DNA of 64,000 nt from Lysobacter sp. BMK333-48F3 (lineage in GTDB: Bacteria; Pseudomonadota; Gammaproteobacteria; Xanthomonadales; Xanthomonadaceae), in contig NZ_JAIHOO010000001.1 in assembly GCF_019733395.1 (NCBI RefSeq), positions 2,365,001-2,429,000 of the forward strand, given 5' to 3'. Under the pieces are notes generated by a model. The model worked only from the letters and a program-made list of their open reading frames with translations. It made no database searches and was not told where the DNA came from. Of the stretch, positions 34,096 through 44,148 are shown one piece after another. The translations under genes and the position numbers were made by a program. Position 1 is the stretch's first letter; each line of letters opens with the position of its first letter.

Positions 34096-35019
34096 ATGGA
34101 CCGTATCGACGCGATGCAGGCCTTCGCCCGCGTGGTCGAGACCGGCAGCTTCACCAAGGCCGCCGACACCCTGCGGATCAGCAAGACCAGCGTCACCCAA
34201 CTGGTGCAGCAGCTGGAGGCGCGGCTGCGGGTCAAGCTGCTCAACCGCACCACCCGCAAGGTCGTCGTCACCGCCGACGGCGCCGCTTACTACGAGCGCG
34301 TGCTGCGCCTGCTCGCCGACCTCGACGACGCCGAAACCAGCCTGTCCGGCGCCGCGGCCGCGCCGCGCGGCCGGCTGCGCGTGGACGTGCCCAGCCCGCT
34401 GGCGCGGCTGATCCTGATCCCGGCGCTGCCGGCGTTCTGCGAGCGCTATCCCGAGCTGCAGCTCGACCTGGGCGTCAGCGACCGCCGGGTCGACCTGATC
34501 GGCGAGAACGTCGACTGTGTGATCCGCGGCGGCCCGATCGCCGACCCCTCGCTGGTCGCGCGCCACATCGGCGACCTCGCGCTGGGCGCCTACGCCTCGC
34601 CCGCCTATCTGCAGCGCGCCGGCGTCCCCGCGCACCCGCGCGAGCTCGACGACGCCCGCCACCGCATCGTCCGCTTCCAGTGGCCGCGCGCCGGCCAGCC
34701 CCCGGCCCAGACCCTGCAGCGCGGCGACGAACAAGTGCCGCTGCAGGGCCGTTACGCCCTCGCCGTCGACGACGGCAACGCCTACCTCGCCGCCGGCCTG
34801 GCCGGCCTCGGCGTGCTCTGGCTGCCCCAGTACATGGCCCGCGCCCACGCCGAACGCGGCGAACTGGTGCGACTGTTCGCCGACTGGCGCCTGCCGCCGA
34901 TGCCGCTGTACCTGGCCTACCCGCCGAACCGCCACGTCAGCGCCAAGCTGCGGGTCTTTATCGATTGGGTGGTGGAAGTGGTGGGGCGGGAGGCGCCGAT
35001 GATGGCAGCGGCAGGTTGA
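34096..35019 (+). CDS. LysR-family transcriptional regulator
   Basis: 307 residues. N-terminal winged HTH (MDRIDAMQAFARVVETGSFT, KAADTLRISKTSVTQLVQQL) and a type-2 periplasmic-binding-like effector domain (RLRVDVPSPLARLILIPALP, VDCVIRGGPIADPSLVARHI, DDGNAYLAAGLAGLGVLWLP). It belongs to the CrgA-like subgroup by eye. The start matches family N-termini; a longer in-frame opening upstream is ignored. The divergent ridA-like gene is the obvious candidate target. Confidence 0.92.
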   Translation: MDRIDAMQAFARVVETGSFTKAADTLRISKTSVTQLVQQLEARLRVKLLNRTTRKVVVTADGAAYYERVLRLLADLDDAETSLSGAAAAPRGRLRVDVPSPLARLILIPALPAFCERYPELQLDLGVSDRRVDLIGENVDCVIRGGPIADPSLVARHIGDLALGAYASPAYLQRAGVPAHPRELDDARHRIVRFQWPRAGQPPAQTLQRGDEQVPLQGRYALAVDDGNAYLAAGLAGLGVLWLPQYMARAHAERGELVRLFADWRLPPMPLYLAYPPNRHVSAKLRVFIDWVVEVVGREAPMMAAAG

Positions 35020-35084
35020 TCGGGTTTTCGGACTTCAGTGGAAGCCAGAGCGCTACCTGCCACCGATGAATGCCTGTGTCCGGT

Positions 35085-35444
35085 TCAAGGAATCGGCTGG
35101 GGAACCGCGACGCCGAGATACTGCGAAAGATCGTCCGCGGCAGCGTCGGCCTGGCCGCGGACATGCGGATCGGCGTCCTGCAGCGCCGCAGCGATGGTGG
35201 GAACGGCGACGCTCAGATCGAGCCGGCCGCAAGTCCGGGCCAAATGGCCGAGGCCGAGTACGGCGTTGGCCCGGACATCGGCGTCGGGGTGTCGCGCCAG
35301 CGTCACGCAGATGGCCTCGGCCCAGGCGCAATCGGGCGGGTCCATGCCGATGAGGATCGGTACGTACGCAAGTTCATCGGGCAAGCCGCGCGTTATCGCC
35401 GCTTCGATGTCCTGTTTGGTCCAGCCATCCTTGAACGGGCCCAT
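35085..35444 (-). CDS. HEAT-repeat protein
   Basis: 119 residues. Helical repeats are seen in AWAEAICVTLARHPDADVRA, NAVLGLGHLARTCGRLDLSV and PTIAAALQDADPHVRGQADA, the pattern of HEAT-like scaffolds. No catalytic function is expected; partner unknown. The ATG at 35444 (MGPFKDGWTKQDIEAAI) is chosen because the ~60 residues encoded upstream are low-quality and Arg-rich. A co-directional partner is not seen. Confidence 0.7.
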   Translation of the reverse strand: MGPFKDGWTKQDIEAAITRGLPDELAYVPILIGMDPPDCAWAEAICVTLARHPDADVRANAVLGLGHLARTCGRLDLSVAVPTIAAALQDADPHVRGQADAAADDLSQYLGVAVPQPIP

Positions 35445-35628
35445 CGCCGTCGGGTTCCCTATGGGGATACGAAGCCGGATTCTCGCATGCCCGATGAACG
35501 CGTTCGGCAATGTCGGCGCGAAGTGAAGAACTATCGGCTGAACGCGTGTGCGGCGACGAGGCGGAATTTCACGTCGCGGTGGCATCGGCTGGCTACGCTG
35601 GGCGCGAACCTTGCGAGAGGAGGTCGCC

Positions 35629-35910
35629 ATGTCTGCGGACCCGAAGACGCCGTTGGATCAGGTCAACGCGGCGCTGAACCAGCTCAAGGAAATGCGTCAT
35701 TACTCGAAGAACTACGTCGAGCAGCTGACCGCGCAGTGGCTGTTGTTCGACGGCGAGCTGAAGAAGTTGAAGCAGGCGCAGAACATCGAGGAATTGATGA
35801 TGCGCCAGGGCGAGTTGTACGACGCCCTGGAGAAGGAGATCGGCGAGCTCGAGGAGTTGGCGGTGACCCTGCAGCCGGCGCCCGAGGAGCCTGCGGGGAC
35901 GCTGCATTAG
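35629..35910 (+). CDS. Small coiled-coil protein of unknown function
   Basis: 93 residues. MSADPKTPLDQVNAALNQLK is followed by a helical, charged stretch (LKKLKQAQNIEELMMRQGEL, YDALEKEIGELEELAVTLQP) likely to form a coiled coil. Not recognised. A strong GAGAGGAGG ribosome site precedes the ATG and supports it as a real gene. It stands alone, followed by REP repeats. Confidence 0.7.
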   Translation: MSADPKTPLDQVNAALNQLKEMRHYSKNYVEQLTAQWLLFDGELKKLKQAQNIEELMMRQGELYDALEKEIGELEELAVTLQPAPEEPAGTLH

Positions 35911-36086
35911 GCCCGTTTTCGCCTGTCCGCGCGTCCTAGGCTTCATGCGTTCGGCAGGAGCGGGGTGTGGTTTGCGCCGCTCCTGCCCGTTGCCCGTTGC
36001 AGTCCGAACGCGGCTTCGGTCGATGGCGATAGCGTCCACGTTTCCGCGCATTTTTTGTCGCGGCGTACAGTTTTTTGGTTCGGGGA

Positions 36087-36379
36087 CAGGAGCGACGCGA
36101 GTCGCGACTAGGGTGCGTCAGGTCGCGCCGTTGTTGTGTTGTCGTGGTCGCGGCTTGCGCCGCTCCTACAAAGGTCGCGGTTCTGGGGTAGGAGCGACGC
36201 GAGTCGCGACCGCGTTGCGGCAGGTCGCGTCGTGGTTGCGTTGCCGTGGCCGCGGCTTGTGGCCGGAAGAAATCCCGTGGGACGCCGCTCCTACCCTGGA
36301 GGTGAAGCGCGGCTTCGGCCGATGGCGATAGGGCTGGGCTTCTCTGCGCGGTCTCTGTCGCGGCTCACGCCGCTCCTAC
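36087..36379. repeat. Cluster of GTAG-type REP palindromes
   Basis: The 637-base gap before the flavin hydroxylase contains at least five REP elements. Units resemble GTAGGAGCGACGCGAGTCGCGAC (36087-36108 as a variant, and 36188-36210) or the inverted form GCCGCTCCTAC (36147-36169, 36283-36294, 36358-36379). They alternate in orientation, as in BIME arrays. They resemble the GTAG REPs of Stenotrophomonas. No REP-associated transposase is in the window. Confidence 0.85.
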
Positions 36380-36547
36380 AAGGGGGCAGGCGGCGCTTTG
36401 TCGGCGTTGGCGGTTCGCCGCGTGCGCATCGGGAGCGGATGGGCTCCGTCCCTATGACTATCTTAGCCCCCTGGGGGCTTGCCGCAAGCCCCGGGGCGTG
36501 GGGCTCAATCGCCGGCCGTAGCGAGGGCTACGTGTCGGGAGACGGCG

Positions 36548-38170
36548 ATGAGCATGTGGTTGTCGAAGTGGAAGGCGCGGGAATCGCGTGGCCGCGGTGG
36601 CGCGGGCGCGGCGACGGGCGGGCCCGAGGTGCGGGCCATCGATGTCGGCGCCGCTAGCGAGCGGACGTCGGCGCCGAGGTCGCATGCGGTCGTGATCGCT
36701 GGGGGCGGGCCGACCGGCTTGATGCTGGCGGGGGAGTTGGCGCTGGCGTGCGTGGATGTCGCGATCATCGAGCGGCGCGAGTCGCAGGCGTTGCTGGGCT
36801 CGCGCGCGGGCGGCTTGCATGCGCGCACGCTCGAGCTGCTGGACCAGCGCGGGATCGTCGAGCGTTTCCTGGCCGAAGGACAGATCGCCCAGGTCGCCGG
36901 TTTCGCCGGGACGATGTTCGACCTGAGCGGATTTCCGACCCGGCATCCGTACGGACTGGGGCTGTGGCAGAACCATATCGAGCGGATCCTGGCCGGTTGG
37001 GTCGACGAGCTTGGGGTAAGGATCTATCGCGGTCGCGAAGTGGCCGGGTTCGTGCAGGATGAGGCCGGGGTCGATATCGCCTTGTTCGACGGCACGACCT
37101 TGCGCGCGCAGTACCTGGTCGGCTGCGACGGCGGGCGCAGCGCGGTGCGCAAGGCGGCGGGGATCGATTTCGCCGGTTGGGAGGCGACCGCCAGCCATCT
37201 GATCGCCGAGGTCGAGATGGCGCAGACGCCTGCGTTCGGCACCCATCGCAGCGCGTTCGGCGTGCACTCCTTCGGCCGGACCGAGTACGAGATCCGCGAC
37301 GGCCAGGTGGTGTACGCCGAGCGAGGGCCGATCCGGTTGATGTTGACCGAGCCGCAGGTCGCGAGGGGCGAGCCGAGCTTGGAGGATCTGCGCGCGACGC
37401 TGATCGCGGTCTGCGGTACCGATTACGGCGTGCACAGCCCGGCCTGGATCTCGCGTTTCAGCGATGCGACCCGGCAGGCGGCGGCCTATCGCGAGCGGCG
37501 GGTGCTGCTGGCCGGCGACGCGGCGCACGTGCATGCGCCGGACGGCGGGCAGGGCCTGCAGTTGGGGCTGCAGGATGCGGCGAACCTGGGCTGGAAGCTG
37601 GCGCAGGTGGTGAAGGGGATTTCGCCGGAACGCTTGCTCGATACCTATCAGACCGAGCGGCATCCGGTCGCGGCGCGGGTGCTGCGCACGACGATGGCCT
37701 CGGTCGCGCTGCGGCGGGCGGACGAACGCACGACGGCATTGCGCGAGGTCGTGGCGGGACTGCTGGATGCGCAGGAGCCGCGGCGGCAGTTGGCGGCACA
37801 GCTGTCGGGTTTGGATATCCGCTACGACCTGGGCGAGGGACACCCGCTATTGGGGCGGCGGATACCGGATCTGGAACTGTCGGTCGACGGCGAGGCGGTG
37901 CGGACGTACGCCTTGTTGCATGCGGCGCGGCCGGTATTGCTGAACCTCGGTGCGAAGGGGGCGTTGGCGATTGCCGATCCGGTCGATCGGGTTCGGGCGG
38001 TCGATGCGCGTTACGACGGCGCTTGGGAGTTGCCGGTGTTGGGCGAGGTCGCGGCGCCGACGGCGGTGCTGATCCGGCCGGACGGGTACGTGGCCTGGGT
38101 CGGAGAGGGGAGCGAGGCCGGCTTGGCCGAGGCGTTGGCGCTTTGGTTCGGGGGGAGGGACGGCGGGTAA
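36548..38170 (+). CDS. FAD-dependent aromatic hydroxylase-like monooxygenase
   Basis: 540 residues. FAD-binding motif VVIAGGGPTGLMLAGELA (~48-65), the DG motif YLVGCDGGRSAVRKAAGI (~200) and the GD motif VLLAGDAAHVHAPDGGQGLQ (~320-340) define a PgaE/RdmE/PHBH-type flavoprotein. The last ~110 residues form a thioredoxin-like domain without a cysteine pair. It uses NAD(P)H and O2 to hydroxylate aromatic (often polyketide) substrates. A Ser/Gly/Arg-rich N-tail of ~45 residues precedes the fold, so the true start may lie later. No biosynthetic cluster surrounds it. REP elements flank it on both sides. Confidence 0.85.
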   Translation: MSMWLSKWKARESRGRGGAGAATGGPEVRAIDVGAASERTSAPRSHAVVIAGGGPTGLMLAGELALACVDVAIIERRESQALLGSRAGGLHARTLELLDQRGIVERFLAEGQIAQVAGFAGTMFDLSGFPTRHPYGLGLWQNHIERILAGWVDELGVRIYRGREVAGFVQDEAGVDIALFDGTTLRAQYLVGCDGGRSAVRKAAGIDFAGWEATASHLIAEVEMAQTPAFGTHRSAFGVHSFGRTEYEIRDGQVVYAERGPIRLMLTEPQVARGEPSLEDLRATLIAVCGTDYGVHSPAWISRFSDATRQAAAYRERRVLLAGDAAHVHAPDGGQGLQLGLQDAANLGWKLAQVVKGISPERLLDTYQTERHPVAARVLRTTMASVALRRADERTTALREVVAGLLDAQEPRRQLAAQLSGLDIRYDLGEGHPLLGRRIPDLELSVDGEAVRTYALLHAARPVLLNLGAKGALAIADPVDRVRAVDARYDGAWELPVLGEVAAPTAVLIRPDGYVAWVGEGSEAGLAEALALWFGGRDGG

Positions 38171-38215
38171 ACCGCTTCGGCCGGTGGCGACGCTGTTGCG
38201 GTGCTTGCGCGTTCC

Positions 38216-38286
38216 TTGTCGCGGCTTACGCCGCTCCTACAGGAAGAGCCGGTTTTTGGGGTAGGAGCGACGCGAGTCGCGACCGC
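38216..38286. repeat. Outward pair of GTAG REP palindromes
   Basis: CGCGGCTTACGCCGCTCCTAC (38220-38240) and GTAGGAGCGACGCGAGTCGCGAC (~38261-38283) face away from each other between the convergent flavin hydroxylase and purD genes. Confidence 0.85.
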
Positions 38287-38352
38287 GTGCAGGTCGCGTC
38301 GATGCCGGGACGAAGTCGGTGCGTCGCGCTCGGGCGCGACGCACCGCGGGGC

Positions 38353-39651
38353 TCAGGCCTTGGCCTGCTGTTCGCGCTCGATCGCGCGCCAGCCGATGTC
38401 GTTGCGGTGGAACTCGCCGTCCCAATGGATCTTGGACAGCGCGGCGTAGGCTTCGCGCTGGGCCTGGGCGACGTCGTCGCCGAGGGCGCAGACGCACAGC
38501 ACGCGGCCGCCGGCGGTGAGGGTGTCGCCGCCGTCGCCGAGCTTGGTGCCGGCCTGGAACACCTTGGCGTGCGGGGGCTGCGGCACGGTCAGGCCGTGGA
38601 TGACGTCGCCGGTCTGCGGCGTTTCCGGATAGTTCGCCGCGGCCATCACCACGCCGAGCGAGGGGCGCGGGTTCCATTGCGCCTGGGCTTGGTCGAGGCG
38701 GCCGTCGATGGCCGCTTCGACCAGGTCGAGCAGGTCGGATTCCAGGCGCAGCATCACCGGCTGGGTTTCCGGGTCGCCGAAGCGGACGTTGAATTCGATC
38801 ACCTTGGGCGCGCCGGCCTGGTCGATCATCAATCCGGCATAGAGGAAACCGGTGAAGGGCACGCCGTCGGCGATCATGCCGTTCACGGTCGGCATGACGA
38901 CTTCGCGCATGACCCGCTCGTGCACCTCCGGCGTCACCACCGGCGCCGGCGAATAGGCGCCCATGCCGCCGGTGTTGGGGCCGGTGTCGCGGTCGCCGAC
39001 CCGCTTGTGGTCCTGCGAGGTGGCCATCGGCAAGGCGTGCTGGCCGTCGACCATGGAGATGAAGCTGGCCTCTTCGCCGTCGAGGAATTCCTCGATCACC
39101 ACCCGCGCGCCGGCGGCGCCGAAGGCGTTGCCGGACAGCATGTCGACGACCGCGGCCTCGGCTTCTTCCAGGGTCATGGCGACGATCACGCCCTTGCCGG
39201 CGGCCAGGCCGTCGGCCTTGACCACGATCGGCGCGCCCTTCTCCCGCACGTAGGCGAGCGCGGCGTCGACCTCGGTATGCACGGCGTAGTACGCGGTCGG
39301 GATGCCGTGGCGGGCCAGGAAGTCCTTGGCGAAGGCCTTGCTGCCTTCGAGCTGGGCCGCGGCCGCGGTCGGCCCGAAGATGCGCCGGCCGGCGGCGCGG
39401 AAGCGGTCGACCACGCCGGCCACCAGCGGTGCCTCGGGACCGACCACGGTGACCGCGACGGCCTCGTCGGCGACCAGTCGCAGCAGGCCGTCGAGGTCGG
39501 TGGCGGCCACGTTCACGTTGCGGCACTTGGCCTCGTGCGCGGTGCCGGCATTGCCGGGGGCGACCAGGACCTCGTCGATGCGCGAGGACTGGGCGAGTTT
39601 CCAGGCGAGCGCGTGTTCGCGCCCGCCGGACCCGATGACGAGGACCTTCAT
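38353..39651 (-). CDS. purD: Phosphoribosylamine-glycine ligase
   Basis: 432 residues. PurD makes GAR from phosphoribosylamine, glycine and ATP, step 2 of purine synthesis. N-domain MKVLVIGSGGREHALAWKLA; ATP-grasp stretches VVKADGLAAGKGVIVAM and EFLDGEEASFISMVDG; signature RFGDPETQPVMLRLESDL (~285-302). The ATG gives the standard length. PurD and purH are normally adjacent; here an unknown gene and a plus-strand symporter separate them, so purD likely has its own promoter in the 266-base gap. Confidence 0.96.
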   Translation of the reverse strand: MKVLVIGSGGREHALAWKLAQSSRIDEVLVAPGNAGTAHEAKCRNVNVAATDLDGLLRLVADEAVAVTVVGPEAPLVAGVVDRFRAAGRRIFGPTAAAAQLEGSKAFAKDFLARHGIPTAYYAVHTEVDAALAYVREKGAPIVVKADGLAAGKGVIVAMTLEEAEAAVVDMLSGNAFGAAGARVVIEEFLDGEEASFISMVDGQHALPMATSQDHKRVGDRDTGPNTGGMGAYSPAPVVTPEVHERVMREVVMPTVNGMIADGVPFTGFLYAGLMIDQAGAPKVIEFNVRFGDPETQPVMLRLESDLLDLVEAAIDGRLDQAQAQWNPRPSLGVVMAAANYPETPQTGDVIHGLTVPQPPHAKVFQAGTKLGDGGDTLTAGGRVLCVCALGDDVAQAQREAYAALSKIHWDGEFHRNDIGWRAIEREQQAKA

Positions 39652-39917
39652 GCGTGCTCCGGGGATATGACGGATGGGGAGGGGCTTATGACCCATGGGA
39701 TTTTACGGCAGGGGCCGGGGCGGGGCGACCGGCTGCTACCATCGCCGGGTTTTCCGGCCTAGGGATGGGGCCGCGGCCCACGGGCCGGCGGCGGCGCGCA
39801 GCGCCCGGAGCGGCGGCCGCCAGGCCGGTACCGAAGCCTCGCACGGCGAGGGCCGGGCCGAGGCCGGCGCGGCGCATCCGCGCTACTTCCTCTCGCCCCT
39901 ACTCGGAACCGTCCCGC

Positions 39918-41375
39918 ATGGATTGGCTGCTGCACCGGATCGAACAGGCCATCTCGCCGATCATCGGCGCGATCAACAATGTGCTTTGGAACTATGTGCT
40001 GATCTACGGCCTGCTCGCGGTCGGCATCTTCTTCACCGTGCGCCTGCGTTTCGTCCAGGTGCGCCGGTTCCCGCACATGCTGCACGTGATCGGCCGCGGC
40101 ACCGACGGCGACAACGCCGGCATCTCGCCGTTCCAGGCCCTGTGCACTTCGCTGGCGGCGCGGGTCGGCACCGGCAACCTCGCCGGCGTCGCCATCGCGA
40201 TGAGCCTGGGCGGGCCGGGCGCGTTGTTCTGGATGTGGTGCACGGCCGCGGTCGGCATGGCCACCGCTTATGCGGAAAGCGCGCTGGCCCAGTTGTACAA
40301 GGTGCGCGACGAGAACGGCCAGTACCGCGGCGGCCCGGCGTATTACATCGCCCGCGGCCTGCGCATGCCGAAGATGGGCTGGGCGTTCGCGTTCTGCCTG
40401 CTGTTCTCCTACGGCGTGGTGTTCAACGGCGTGCACGCCAATGCGATCGCGCAGTCGGTCGGTGAGACCTTCAAGTTCAGCCAGACCCAGGTCGCGGTGG
40501 TGCTGGTGCTGCTGACCGGCGCGATCATCTTCGGCGGGCTGCGTTCGATCGCCAAAGTCGCCGAGTGGGTGGTGCCGTTCATGTCGGCCGGCTACATCGG
40601 CCTGGCGCTGTGGGCCTTGGTCGCGCATTACGACCAGGTGCCCGCGGCGGTGATGATGATCCTGCGCGGCGCGTTCGGCCTGGACCAGGCCGCGGGCGGC
40701 ATCGCCGGCGGCATGGCCGCGGCGATGCTCAACGGGGTCAAGCGCGGCCTGTACGCCAACGAGGCCGGCATGGGCAGCGCGCCGAACATCGCCGCGGCGG
40801 CGACGCCGGTGCCGCACCACCCGTCCAGCCAGGGCTTCGTGCAGTCGCTGGGCGTGTTCTTCGACACCATGTTCATCTGCACCGCGACCGGCCTGATCGT
40901 GCTGCTGTCGGGCGTGCTCGGCCAGGGCGGCGACGGGGTGATCATCACCCAGCGCGCGATGACCGTGTTCTTCGGCGAGTGGGGCGCGTGGTTCGCCTCG
41001 ATCGCGCTGTTCTTCTTCGCCTTCACCACGATCCTGGGCAATTACTCCTATGCCGAGAGCGGCTTGCTGTACATCGGCGGCGGGCGCAAATCGCTGTTCG
41101 CGCTGCGCATCGTCGCGCTGTGCGTGATCGTGTGGGGCGTGTTCTCCAAGGTGCAACTGGTCTGGGACGCGGCCGACGCGGCGATGGCGGTGATGGCGAC
41201 GTTGAACCTGGTCGCGGTGCTGGCCCTGGCCAAGGTGGTGGTCAAGCTGACCCGCGACTACGACCGCCAGCTCGACGAAGGCAGGTCGCCGGAGTTCCAT
41301 ATCGCCCAGTACCCGGAGCTGGGCGACGGGGTCGACCACGAGATCTGGAAAGAGCGCAAGAAGCCGGGCGCCTGA
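39918..41375 (+). CDS. AGCS-family sodium:alanine/glycine symporter
   Basis: 485 residues, about 11 membrane segments. It shows GISPFQALCTSLAARVGTGN (the conserved SSxxAxRVGTGNIAG-like stretch), YAESALAQLYKVRDENGQYR, GGPAYYIARGL, and GLYANEAGMGSAPNIAAAA, all signature regions of AGCS. It imports small neutral amino acids with sodium. The ATG at 39918 starts the usual MDWLLHRIEQAI. It lies between purD and the purH block on the opposite strand. A terminator within a REP pair follows. Confidence 0.92.
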   Translation: MDWLLHRIEQAISPIIGAINNVLWNYVLIYGLLAVGIFFTVRLRFVQVRRFPHMLHVIGRGTDGDNAGISPFQALCTSLAARVGTGNLAGVAIAMSLGGPGALFWMWCTAAVGMATAYAESALAQLYKVRDENGQYRGGPAYYIARGLRMPKMGWAFAFCLLFSYGVVFNGVHANAIAQSVGETFKFSQTQVAVVLVLLTGAIIFGGLRSIAKVAEWVVPFMSAGYIGLALWALVAHYDQVPAAVMMILRGAFGLDQAAGGIAGGMAAAMLNGVKRGLYANEAGMGSAPNIAAAATPVPHHPSSQGFVQSLGVFFDTMFICTATGLIVLLSGVLGQGGDGVIITQRAMTVFFGEWGAWFASIALFFFAFTTILGNYSYAESGLLYIGGGRKSLFALRIVALCVIVWGVFSKVQLVWDAADAAMAVMATLNLVAVLALAKVVVKLTRDYDRQLDEGRSPEFHIAQYPELGDGVDHEIWKERKKPGA

Positions 41376-41417
41376 GCGCCCATCGATCGCTCCTACCCCT
41401 TGGGGCGCGGAGCCTCT

Positions 41418-41572
41418 GTAGGAGCGGCGTGAGCCGCGAAAGCCGAAGCGGTTTACGTAAGCGCAGACACCGAAGCCCGGGCATCCGGGCTTCTTTGTTT
41501 GCGGCATCCGGGCTTCGGGTTGTGGCGTGGTATTGCACCGCTGCGGTTGGTCGCGGCTCACGCCGCTCCTAC
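41418..41572. repeat. Inward REP pair enclosing a terminator
   Basis: GTAGGAGCGGCGTGAGCCGCGA (41418-41439) and its inverted partner TCGCGGCTCACGCCGCTCCTAC (~41551-41572) bracket the symporter terminator. The whole unit has the layout of a BIME. The same architecture recurs at 52364-52554. Confidence 0.88.
41472..41500 (+). terminator. Terminator downstream of the symporter gene
   Basis: GAAGCCCGG-GCAT-CCGGGCTTC followed by TTTGTTT. It lies about 95 bases past the symporter stop, inside the REP pair. Confidence 0.75.
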
Positions 41573-41581
41573 ATGGGCGGG

Positions 41582-42268
41582 TCAGCGGATGATCGCGGTC
41601 TGGCCGATCACGCCGTCCTGGCGCAGGCGCTGCATCGCCAGGTCGGCGAGGCTGTCCCATTGCGGCGGCGGCAGGCGGTTCTTGCGCAGGTGCCAGAGCA
41701 GGGCGATGGACTGGTAGCGGCCTTCGCGCCAGGTCAGGGTCGCGCGCCAGGCCGGCTGCAGCGATTGCGGGTCGAGCAGTTCGACCCGGTAGCTTTGTTC
41801 GGCGATGCGGCGGCCGTCCATTCGCTGGTCGGCCAGCGATACCCGCAGCACCGGTGCGGCGAACTCGCGGATCGCCTGCGCGGTGCGCGCCTGGTGCGCC
41901 ACGGCGGCTTCGCGGTCCTGGCCCTGGGCGGTCTGGCCGAAACGCTCCTCGTCGCTGCGCGCGGACAGCGATTGGGTGCGATAGCCGGCCTCGTCCAGGC
42001 GCCGGGCCAGGGCGCGGGCGAGCTGGCCGGTGTAATCGCGGCGCACGCCGCTGTCGATGCCCAGCGCGACGTCGGGCTCGACCAGCAGCACGGTCAGGGC
42101 CTGGCGGTCGGCCGGCAGCGCGCCCAGGGTCTGGCTGTCGACCGACTGCCGGCGCAGGTACTGCCACGCGCCCCAGCCGGCCAGGACCAGCAGCATCAGG
42201 CCCAGCACCAGCAGCTTGCGCAACAGCGCGGCGCGCAGGCCGGCGCGGCGGGTCGGGGCGGCGGTCAT
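41582..42268 (-). CDS. Membrane-anchored protein of unknown function
   Basis: 228 residues, not recognised. One membrane segment near the N-terminus (~16-34, [20 protein letters not shown]) is preceded by basic residues, so the rest is probably periplasmic. The remainder is soluble, with [20 protein letters not shown] and a C-terminal [20 protein letters not shown]. It begins 43 bases after the purH stop and is probably co-transcribed with it. Its presence separates purH from purD. Confidence 0.7.
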   Translation of the reverse strand: MTAAPTRRAGLRAALLRKLLVLGLMLLVLAGWGAWQYLRRQSVDSQTLGALPADRQALTVLLVEPDVALGIDSGVRRDYTGQLARALARRLDEAGYRTQSLSARSDEERFGQTAQGQDREAAVAHQARTAQAIREFAAPVLRVSLADQRMDGRRIAEQSYRVELLDPQSLQPAWRATLTWREGRYQSIALLWHLRKNRLPPPQWDSLADLAMQRLRQDGVIGQTAIIR

Positions 42269-42311
42269 GGTCGCGGTCGCGGGGACGCGCGCGGCGTCCC
42301 CGCGTTCGGGC

Positions 42312-43898
42312 TCAGTGGCGGAAGTGGCGCACGCCGGTGAACACCATCGCCAGGCCGTGTTCGTCGGCGGCGGCGATGACTTCGCTGTCGCGCATCGAAC
42401 CACCCGGCTGGATCACCGCCTTGATCCCGGCCGCGGCGGCGGCGTCGATGCCGTCGCGGAACGGGAAGAAGGCGTCGGAGGCCATCACCGAGCCCGGCAC
42501 GACCAGGCCGGCTTCCTCGGCCTTGAGCGCGGCGATTTTGGCGCTGACCACGCGGCTCATCTGCCCGGCGCCGATGCCGATGCTGCGGTGGTCGCGGGCA
42601 TAGACGATGGCGTTGGACTTGACGAACTTGGCGATGCGCCAGGCGAACAGCAGGTCGTTGAGCTGGGCTTCGGTGGGGGCGAGCTTGCTGACCACCTTGA
42701 GTTCGTCGCGGCCGACTTCGCGCAGGTCGCTGCTCTGCACCAGCAGGCCCGAGCCGATCCGCTTGACGTCGTGGATGTTGCGGCCGGCGCCGTGCGGGAT
42801 GCGCAGCACGCGCACGTTGGCCTTTTTCTTGGCGTATTCGACCGCGCCGTCCTCGTAGTCGGGGGCGATCAGCACCTCGACGAACTGGCGGTCGAGGATG
42901 GCCTTGGCGGTGGCGGCGTCGAGCTTGGTGTTGAAGGCGATGATGCCGCCGAAGGCCGAGGTCGGGTCGGTGGCGTAGGCCAGCTCGTAGGCGTCGCCGC
43001 AGGCCACGCCCTCGGCCACGCCGCAGGGGTTGGCGTGCTTGACGATCACGCAGGCCGGGCGCTCGAACTGGCGCACGCATTCCCAGGCCGCGTCGGCGTC
43101 GGCGAGGTTGTTGAAGCTCAGTTCCTTGCCCTGCAGCTGGGCGAAGGTGGCCAGGGTGCCCGGCACCGGGTACAGGTCGCGGTAGAACGCGCCCTGCTGA
43201 TGCGGGTTCTCGCCGTAGCGCAGGTCCATGACCTTGACGAAGTTGGAGTTGTGCTGGGCCGGGAAGGTCTGCGCGCTGCCGTCCTCGGCGATCGCCGAGA
43301 GGTGATTGCTGATCGCCGCGTCGTACTGGGCGACGCGATTGAACGCGGCTACGGCGAGGTCGAAGCGGGTCTTGGCCGACAGCGCGCCGGCGTTGGCTTC
43401 GAGCTCGGCGAGCAGGCCGGCGTACTGGGCCGGGTCGGTGGCGACGGCGACGCGGGCGAAGTTCTTCGCCGCCGAGCGCAGCATCGCCGGGCCGCCGATG
43501 TCGATGTTCTCGATGACGTCCTCGAACGAGCTGGACGGGTCGGCGGAGACCTGTTCGAACGGGTACAGGTTCAGCACCAGCAGGTCGATCGCGGCGATGC
43601 CGTGTTCGGCCATGACCGCATCGTCGGTGCCGGCGCGGCCGAGCAGGCCGCCGTGCACGATCGGATGCAGGGTCTTGACCCGGCCGTCCATCATTTCCGG
43701 GAAGCCGGTGACCTCGGAGACGTCGCGCACGGCCAGGCCGGCGTCGCGGATCGCCTTGGCGGTGCCGCCGGTGGACAGCAGTTCCACGCCGTGCGCGGCG
43801 AGGGCGCGGGCGAGATCGAGGAGGCCGGTCTTGTCGGACACGGACAGCAGGGCGCGACGGAGTTTCACCGGCGAGCCGGTCGAGCGGTCGGAGGTCAT
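42312..43898 (-). CDS. purH: Bifunctional AICAR formyltransferase/IMP cyclohydrolase
   Basis: 528 residues, standard length. The N-terminal IMP cyclohydrolase part has [20 protein letters not shown] and [11 protein letters not shown] with [17 protein letters not shown]. The C-terminal AICAR transformylase part has [31 protein letters not shown] and AFGGIIAFN. These are the last two steps to IMP. The 393-base upstream region contains repeats and separates it from the divergent phospholipid cluster. Confidence 0.97.
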   Translation of the reverse strand: MTSDRSTGSPVKLRRALLSVSDKTGLLDLARALAAHGVELLSTGGTAKAIRDAGLAVRDVSEVTGFPEMMDGRVKTLHPIVHGGLLGRAGTDDAVMAEHGIAAIDLLVLNLYPFEQVSADPSSSFEDVIENIDIGGPAMLRSAAKNFARVAVATDPAQYAGLLAELEANAGALSAKTRFDLAVAAFNRVAQYDAAISNHLSAIAEDGSAQTFPAQHNSNFVKVMDLRYGENPHQQGAFYRDLYPVPGTLATFAQLQGKELSFNNLADADAAWECVRQFERPACVIVKHANPCGVAEGVACGDAYELAYATDPTSAFGGIIAFNTKLDAATAKAILDRQFVEVLIAPDYEDGAVEYAKKKANVRVLRIPHGAGRNIHDVKRIGSGLLVQSSDLREVGRDELKVVSKLAPTEAQLNDLLFAWRIAKFVKSNAIVYARDHRSIGIGAGQMSRVVSAKIAALKAEEAGLVVPGSVMASDAFFPFRDGIDAAAAAGIKAVIQPGGSMRDSEVIAAADEHGLAMVFTGVRHFRH

Positions 43899-44013
43899 TG
43901 CGGGGAGGGAGGCTGCGGAAGGGCGCGGGAATTATAGCCGCCGGGGGCGGGCGGCCGGTCCGTTCAGGGCGGTATGGGGAGGGGACGGTGGGGCCAAAGG
44001 CAAGGGCAAGAGC

Positions 44014-44148
44014 AACGGCAAATCCCCCCTGCCCCCCTTTTTCAAAGGGGGGAGGCGATCGGGTTGGTTCGTGGCCTTCCCATACTCATCGGCTTTTGCA
44101 GTTCCCCCCTTTGAAAAAGGGGGGCAGGGGGGATTTGCTCTTGCCCCT
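44014..44148. repeat. Inverted pair of C/G-palindromic repeats between purH and the ynb-like cluster
   Basis: GGCAAATCCCCCCTGCCCCC ... TTTTTCAAAGGGGGGAGGCG (44018-44058) and CAGTTCCCCCCTTTGAAAAA ... GGGGGGATTTGCTC (44099-44143) are near-perfect inverted copies. Together they can fold into one large hairpin. This is the same family as at 29846 and at the IS target. The rest of the 393-base gap shows no gene; the divergent promoters must lie here. Confidence 0.85.

Noticed and set aside
36548..38170. Part of a polyketide biosynthetic cluster because of the PgaE-like hydroxylase
   Set aside because: No ketosynthase, acyl carrier or other tailoring genes are nearby; neighbours are REP repeats, a small coiled-coil gene and purD.
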